Source: Hippasteria phrygiana
Taxonomy: Eukaryota; Echinodermata; Asteroidea; Valvatida; Goniasteridae
Assembly: GCA_037893225.1 (NCBI GenBank)
Contig: JAZGUH010000104.1
Location: 62,001-126,000, forward strand
Length of the DNA: 64,000 nucleotides
Direction: 5' to 3'
Part shown: in pieces, positions 58,090 through 64,000 of the stretch
How the letters are laid out: every line of letters begins with the position of its first letter
How positions within the stretch are numbered: the first letter of the stretch is position 1
The notes under the pieces: generated by a model
What the model was told of the DNA's origin: nothing
Seen by the model: only the letters and a program-made list of their open reading frames with translations
Databases searched by the model: none
Translations under genes and position numbers: made by a program

Positions 58090-60270
58090 AGGTGGTCTTT
58101 TTCAAACCACAGTTTTGGCTGCCGTCTGTATTCAAGATGTTTAATTTTAAAAAAAGCAAGAAAATAAATGCCCCCTGGAAGGTGTTTAATGAAGGAAGAA
58201 ATGCTTCATATTTTACTTGGCATATAGAAGAAAACTAGATTACAAACATTTCTCGTTTACATACATTGGTTTTTCAAATTTTCAAATTTTACGGAGGAAC
58301 AAGTAACTGGATGGGCAGTGTTTGTAATTGTACATGTACACGCAGTCGTTGATTGTCATAACATCATGATGACACTTGATACTGTTTGCATTTGTGAAGG
58401 TAACAATGACCAGGTGACCTTAAAAAGCTGACTTACGAAAACACCTTTTTTTAATGAGTTGAGATATACACAGCTATAATTCAAAATGGAAGTTTACATT
58501 TTTAACATATACGGGTACCCTCATTTTTCATGTGTCAACTTGGCAGCCGTCCATAGTACATCATTTGCACTTTACTTTCGCTTTTAAATTCTGATCCCTG
58601 GGAATGGTTGAATAATTAAAATATTCGAACATTATTGATATTTTGTAGAACAATTTGCTGAAGAAAGTTCCCAGATAAACTAATGATACTGTGGTGGATA
58701 TATTCGTGCATGCACACTTGAAGCCTTTTGAAGAATGCTTTTGACATCAACTTAGGTGAAGATAAAATGCCCGCACCCAAATGTTACTCTTTGTAACTGT
58801 TTATTCAAAATCAGGAGCCGAGAATTTCCAAACTGTTTTGTGAAAATGCAAAAATGCAAAAATGCATGTGAACTTTGAATTGGGAACCCCCATGTCGATA
58901 CTCTCACACTTCATGTTTCTTTTTCAAATTTCTCTTAAATCTGGATAATCCCTGTTTTTCAACGGTGGTTTTTCTAAGTACAGAAAGTGTCGAATGCAAA
59001 AGGCTACATGTACATGTATGTGTGAAATACCCTGGAACTCAAACACAGAAAAAAAGGCATTCTCCATTAGGCTGCTCTGTGATTTTCATATGTCCCCATC
59101 CAACCGCAGTTTTTTTTTCTTTCTTGAATCCTATTTAAGGGGATTTCCTCCCACTTCCGAAACTGAAATTTCCCCTGTATTCTCTGCTTGCCTGGATTAA
59201 AAGGTATGATAGTACTAAAAGTGCCGGAGGCATTTTTTGTCCCCTACAGATCTTCGATTTCAATCCTGCAGTGTCAGCGTGGTAAAGTGAGATTGGCATA
59301 TTGACCTTTGACAGTACCACTTAACTAGGTGTAAATCCGTGTGGAGATTGCGGACTTGCTGTTTAACAATGTTGATGTTTCTCTGGAATCATACTATCGG
59401 TCTTCCTGTTTTTCCACTAGGCCTGTGATTTTTAAACACCGAATTAAGTCTACAGGCATAATCTTCAAAGTGGCTCTTCAAAGTTGGGAAGAATGTTTAA
59501 TCGGAAGGTTGATTTTCAGTTGTAAAAAGTGATGGAATATTTTTTTCTTTAAACCAAATACGCTCTGTATCAAAAGCAAATAAACAGCACCCATTCATAT
59601 TGTGTTGTACGAGCACCCGTATGTATATGGAGTGTAGATCACGTTATACGTAGTCGTGTTGTGTAAACTTGCGATGTGCATGGCAGAGGTTCAGTTTAAA
59701 TGTCATAAAATGGGCTGAAATAATGGAAAGTCACAGGCCTAGTTTCCATCTGTAATACTGTACGACTGAGATTGCCATCACTGCATAATTTCATTCCAAG
59801 TTTCACCGATGAATGTGATTAACACTTCTGCAGTGCTTTTGTGTAGTGCCTTTTGTCCTCAAGTGGCATAAGTTGTCAATATACTTTCATTCCACTGTCT
59901 TTTGGATTATGACCATTTGCATATGAATTTATCAAGCCGTGGATGAGTTTCCGCACGGAATGCAGGTTCCACTTGCGTGCATTGTGCATGTCCGAGTTTG
60001 GCTTTAATATTTCAGAGACCCTTCCAGTGTACATGTAGTAGTTCTGACCGTTTCACACTTATTCTTTTCCCGCATATACATGTACACATAGTGATCCTTG
60101 GCTACAGTATGTACATTTATGTGCCAATCAGTGCACATGAGGACATATGGAAGTGTGAAAAGCATGCATAGCTTTCTTTTGGGGAGGGGTCTGCACACCT
60201 CCCCCTCCCCCCAAAACAGGAGAAATAAATAAAACGAGAGATCTACTGTATGACTGTTCATAAACAGTAC
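58090..60270. other. no gene seen
   Basis: Frames of 61-87 codons lack domains. Near 59125-59185, CCTCCCACTTCCGAAACTGAAA weakly recalls the SINE tail at 21240-21270. Confidence 0.35.
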
Positions 60271-60339
60271 ATAGAGCTGTTTCGCGATGTTTTTATATGC
60301 GTCTTAGCCTTTTTGAGTGTAGAAAGAAATTTAAACATT

Positions 60340-61085
60340 AACAAAATCATAGAAAATCAGCTGATGTCATGACGTCAGTTTGGATTTTGCATATCTCTCG
60401 CTGTTTATTTTTCAGCAATTTTTTTTAGGTTTAAAGGTCTTTTCATTGCAAGTTCCGGTCTGGTGATGTCATCAATCTTTCTCCCCCTCAACTTATTCTT
60501 AGCATGAAGCCGATTACATACATCAATTATAAAGTGATTTCAGCAAACTTCGCCACACACATCAACTGATTATTCATTTTAAACATTTTTCAACCTGCCG
60601 CATTTAATGACGTCACAGGTAAAAATTTTTTTAAGTACAACCTAGCAGGAGACTAAGATCGTTGAAAGCAAGTTTATGTCTTTTTCTATTTTCAAATTAT
60701 AGGCCACTTCCGGTTTGGACCGGAAGGAAGGGTCACGTGATTTGACGCACACGAGATAAAATGAAGATCCTGGATTATACTATAAATTTCCACAAAAATC
60801 AAGTTCACATCTCTCACAGTCGATTTTATATTGATTTGCAAAGATTAAATCTAATCTTTAATTGCTTGTAATTTGATACATCATGACGTCATCATGACGT
60901 CGGAGTAATTTGCACGAGTTCAGTACAGGGTCTCAGTGTATGCCAACTCTCATTATAAAGATAGAAGTTTGTTAAAAAGTATGCACAAAGTCTATGAGGT
61001 TTTGGGGAGAAAAACTAAAAGAAGACGAAGAAGAAAAAAAACCTGAGCAAAAACAATACCTTTTCCGCAGCTTTGCGGAAAAGCT
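60340..61085 (+). repeat. probable dispersed element ending in a 9-bp hairpin
   Basis: The stretch has repeated TGATGACGTCA-type words (60365, 60605, 60886, 60893) and ends with GAAGAAGAAAAAAAACCTGAG followed by a perfect hairpin CTTTTCCGC-AGCTTT-GCGGAAAAG (61060-61083). A purine-rich run followed by a terminal hairpin is typical of repeat 3' ends. No second copy is in the window, so borders are uncertain. Confidence 0.4.
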
Positions 61086-61139
61086 AATGAAAATAAAATA
61101 AAAAACATAAAAATATTTTAAAAGACAAAATATTTTTTA

Positions 61140-61350
61140 TCCGACCCCTTCTCCTCCCTCTGTAATTGCATCAGTTCAATACGGTCACTCGCTGCATTCT
61201 GGAAGGACGCAAATGCATAATCATCATTTTCACATAACCACCTTCCACACGTACCTCATTAACTTCCCTTCGCATGAGTGAATTCAGTGCGGTGAAACCG
61301 CGTTTTGCACGATCCTTAGTAACCTGGATAAATCGAGGTGACCGTATCTG
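61140..61350. other. repeat-free block upstream of the candidate exon
   Basis: It contains GCAAATGCATAATCATCATTTT and CCTCATTAACTTCCC in unique-looking sequence. It is a candidate conserved non-coding element. Confidence 0.25.
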
Positions 61351-61565
61351 TCAAAACGCAGGGATCTTTTTCCGAAGGCACCTTAATCCAAAATTACAGA
61401 ATGTACATGTACATTGACATGTAATGGAATTAACACACAAGAAATATTGGAACTTCCTGGTGTATGCACATTAAGTCTATCAACAGAGAATAGCCGAGAT
61501 CACAGTGTTTAACAATCGGCTTGATTAATGACATATAGCTATTTCTTCTTTTCTTTTCTGTGCAG

Positions 61566-61622
61566 AATTCACTGGAGCCATTATCACAGAGACACCGAAG
61601 ACTAGGCAACCAGACATTCATG
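61566..61622 (+). CDS. candidate internal coding exon, 57 bp, gene unknown
   Basis: A strong pyrimidine tract and acceptor (TTTCTTCTTTTCTTTTCTG then TGCAG, ending at 61565) precedes it, and a consensus donor GTGAGT follows at 61623. The length is a multiple of three. Two frames are open: NSLEPLSQRHRRLGNQTFM (phase 0-0) and (X)FTGAIITETPKTRQPDIH (phase 1-1); the third has a stop. I do not recognise either peptide, so no function is given. It is the only place in the window where acceptor, open frame and donor are all good. If real, neighbouring exons lie outside the window or tens of kilobases away, so most of the window would be intron. Confidence 0.5.
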
Positions 61623-61829
61623 GTGAGTTTGGGGCTTTCTATAAGAGGATATACATACAAGGGAAGGGGATGAGACTAATGACAGTATGACTTAGAGCTA
61701 TTTGCAGGGGCCGTTGACCTGCGATGCTGACTTGGGAGACTCCCTTGCCGGGGGCAGTGAAGAATGACGAAAGGTTTTGCTGAATTAGCAAGAAGAGTCA
61801 ATATGTAAGGAGTGCAGTGCAAAATACAA

Positions 61830-62290
61830 AAAAACGTTTATCATGCCTTTTTAAACAGAGGAAGGAAGCCCCTGGTATATTTTAAGTGCTTGCCAGGCAG
61901 TGTTTTCTGAGATAGTCGACTCCTTTTGTCAAGATAGCTCCCCTTTTTTCAAGATGGGCACCCTTTTTTCAAGATGGCTTCCACCAATGGTAGAGTCCAT
62001 GTAGACAAAATTTGTAAATATAGTTTTAAGTATCATGCCTTTTTTAAAAAAGGAAAGAGGAGCCGTGCTCTTTAGTATTTGTTGTGCCTACCAGGTAGTA
62101 TTTTTCAAGATAGCCACCCCCCTTTTCAAGATGGTAGAGTCCATGTAGAAAACAATTTTTAAAAAAGTGTCTTGTCTTTTCAAAAAAAGGAAGGAGGGCC
62201 CTTTTGTATAATTGTCTGCCAGGCAGTATTTTCCAAAATGACACTCGCCTTTTTTTTATGATTACCACTTGGCGGAGATGCTGATAAATG
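61830..62290 (+). repeat. tandem-like repeat family S, about three ~165-bp units
   Basis: Each unit contains ATGCCTTTTT(A/C)AA, GGAAGGA(G)G(C)CCC, TGCCAGGCAGT or TACCAGGTAGTATTTT, and CAAGATGG(C)...GGTAGAGTCCATGTAGA. Unit lengths vary through insertions of CCCTTTTTTCAAGATGG words. A further copy lies at 57190. Confidence 0.65.
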
Positions 62291-62299
62291 TGGTGCCCC

Positions 62300-63580
62300 T
62301 AATGTTCCATTGTTTGATCAATTTTTTTAAAATTTTTTTTTATAGTAATTCACATTATCACCTGTCAATGTCACCGCCATGTGTTTTAGCTAAGTACCAG
62401 TCATATGTTGATAACATATGATGTTCGGCATTACCTTTAGAGTATTTGAAATCTCTTTCGGCTTTACATGTAATTTGAAAAGACTTTTGTGATTTTTTTT
62501 TTTTTTTTTAAATGGGTGGAAAAGGGATTACATCCTTTTTGAACGTACTGCAAAAGAATTTGTCATAAATGCATCAGTACATGTCCAAATACTTTGTAGC
62601 AGTTCTCCGAGTAATTTTCAACATTTTTTGTCGATGAAAATTGTCCATATTCATGATCTAAAACATGGTGTCACCAGATGAGGCAACAAGAATAGCGCCC
62701 TCTTTCATGAGGTAACTATAAAGAATGTAAACGAATTGAAAACCTCTAACCTCTGAATTCAAATGAAAATTTAAATCACGCTCATATCATTGTGAGACAT
62801 AGTTATGTATGTATGTATGAGAACAGGTTGAACTAGATATTTTTATTGCATGGGTCCTTCAAGGTTTTCCTTTTTTTTATCATCTTGAAACTGACCCTGC
62901 TTAACTGTAATTGAAAATCACTTCACTGCTTTGCCTCTTAACTTTCTAGGTCCTTCCGTTATAAACCCAAAGTGCTCTGTTCTTGAAACTCCCCAGCTTC
63001 AAATCTTAGGGATCTTGACTCTTTCTGTACGTTGAAGTTGGTCCGTCTTTGCACACGGGTGTGGGGCACACTTTGCAACCATAACTTATCAAGTGTTTTC
63101 CGTCAAGGTTTGTTAAACAGTGTTTCAGGCTGATGGTGGAGGGATACGCATGACTACACGGATCGTCCCCTTAGATCAAGGGATGAAAGGATGCTGCACT
63201 GCATTGCACCGTGTGCACTTTTTGCTAACTCATTGATTTCAATGATCTGTGTGTCTTGTCTCCCAAGCTCAATTGGGGAGGGGTGGGCGGAGCATAGAAT
63301 CATGGGGGCTGGAGAAAAATACAACCAGCATCATGCACAGAACATGATTAGCATGACAGCATGGCATATGGTGATATTCATTTTGCAGTGCGTGCCACAT
63401 GTTCAGTAATTGTCCTGGGGAATTCAGTCGGAACATGTTACCTGGTATGTCATAGGTCCATGAGTAGAATGCATTGACTACCATTTTGCAGTAAGTTCTG
63501 CAATGGGATTCGTATTCTTGTGGCAAGTGACTTCGGGAATGTTGTGGGAGGTTTGTGGGGGAGGGAGAAAGATATGTTTC
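62300..63580. other. no gene seen
   Basis: AT-rich sequence with long T runs (62491-62508). Short frames on both strands around 63191-63589 lack domains. Confidence 0.4.
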
Positions 63581-63588
63581 TGTGGGCA

Positions 63589-63816
63589 TTTCTCAAACCC
63601 TGGCTTGGGCTCAGGCTTCGGCTTCGAGTAATTTTATGTCCCCAGATTTGGCAAGATCTTGGATACTGTTTTTGCTACATGTATATCAATGTCTGATGTT
63701 TTAATCCGGAGCCAGAGTCTGTTAATATTTACGTATTCAAGGCTTTAGATTGGCAGTGGGACTGGGAATAGCTGGAGACGAAGCCCAAGCCCAAGCTGAA
63801 GCCAAGGTTTGAGAAA
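63589..63816. mobile_element. 228-bp MITE with ~37-bp terminal inverted repeats
   Basis: TTTCTCAAACCCTGGCTTGG at the left mirrors CCAAGGTTTGAGAAA at the right, and the pairing continues as GGGCTCAGGCTTCGGCTTCG against CGAAGCCCAAGCCCAAGCTG with few mismatches. No clear target duplication was seen. Superfamily unknown. Confidence 0.7.
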
Positions 63817-63819
63817 CCC

Positions 63820-64000
63820 CTTTATAACTTGGTCAGACTCGGAAGGTGGGGGTTGGAGGAGGGGGGTGAACTGCCCTTCCCCCTCCCCTTGCTGTTATTT
63901 TTCTTTCTTTTTTCTGCTTCTGATTTTTTTTTACATAGTTTTAGTCTAGACCCGTTTGCCCATAGAGTTAAACTGTGTTTTGTCAGACCTTTTGGGGGTG
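63820..64000. other. no gene seen
   Basis: G-rich then T-rich sequence at the window edge; nothing supportable. Confidence 0.4.

Noticed and set aside
1..64000. CRISPR array
   Set aside because: The tandem repeats have no regular unique spacers and the genome is evidently animal.

Overview
This window is intron/intergenic DNA from an animal with a repeat-dense genome of roughly 40% GC. The only gene evidence is one short, well-bordered candidate exon near the right end (61566-61622, + strand). There are no operons, ribosome-binding sites or long open frames. Almost every short frame (60-177 codons) falls inside repeats or AT-rich filler and is not a gene. The palindromic octamer TACATGTA recurs throughout, and the mobile elements are tRNA-derived SINEs, a CORE-like SINE, 5'-truncated non-LTR retrotransposons and many small DNA transposons (MITEs). 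This mix suggests a marine invertebrate; amphioxus, a hemichordate or an echinoderm are my best guesses, but the species cannot be settled from the sequence alone.

Layout. 0-7.7 kb: foldback elements, two tRNA-like SINE heads, a degenerate minisatellite and several dispersed repeats. 7.71-11.21 kb: a giant imperfect inverted repeat (about 3.5 kb) made of two convergent copies of the 5' part of a mobile element. Both arms carry the same short coding start (MAATPFF..., with a CLLC motif), and the right arm holds an 18-copy array of a 12-bp GGCGGCCATCTT unit. 11.4-12.5 kb: repeat-poor block. 12.5-17.0 kb: short MITEs, a 228-bp tandem repeat, a dispersed family and a TTAA-flanked MITE. 17.4-20.6 kb: a pogo/mariner-type MITE, then repeat-poor sequence. 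20.6-32.3 kb: SINEs, several TTAA-flanked MITEs, and a clear nested insertion (a 518-bp Mutator-like foldback MITE with a 9-bp target duplication inside a TTAA-flanked MITE, with an uninterrupted sister copy 0.3 kb away). 32.8-38.3 kb: two LINE 3' ends, a CORE-SINE and a p53-type site. 39-49 kb: hAT-like and other MITEs, a 365-bp tandem duplication, a broken dispersed repeat and a 35-C run. 50-58 kb: a third LINE fragment, a second SINE copy and a Harbinger-type MITE. 58-64 kb: repeats around the candidate exon, and a terminal MITE.

Two window-wide signals stand out. Homopolymer C runs of 9 or more bases lie almost only on the + strand (about 23, against one G run). This would fit the whole window being one + strand transcription unit, in agreement with the candidate exon's strand. 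At least five different MITE types carry TTAA targets with CCC-beginning ends, which points to repeated piggyBac-like activity. Repeat-poor, homeodomain-site-rich blocks are scattered between repeats and look like candidate conserved non-coding elements of a large developmental gene; that is inference only.
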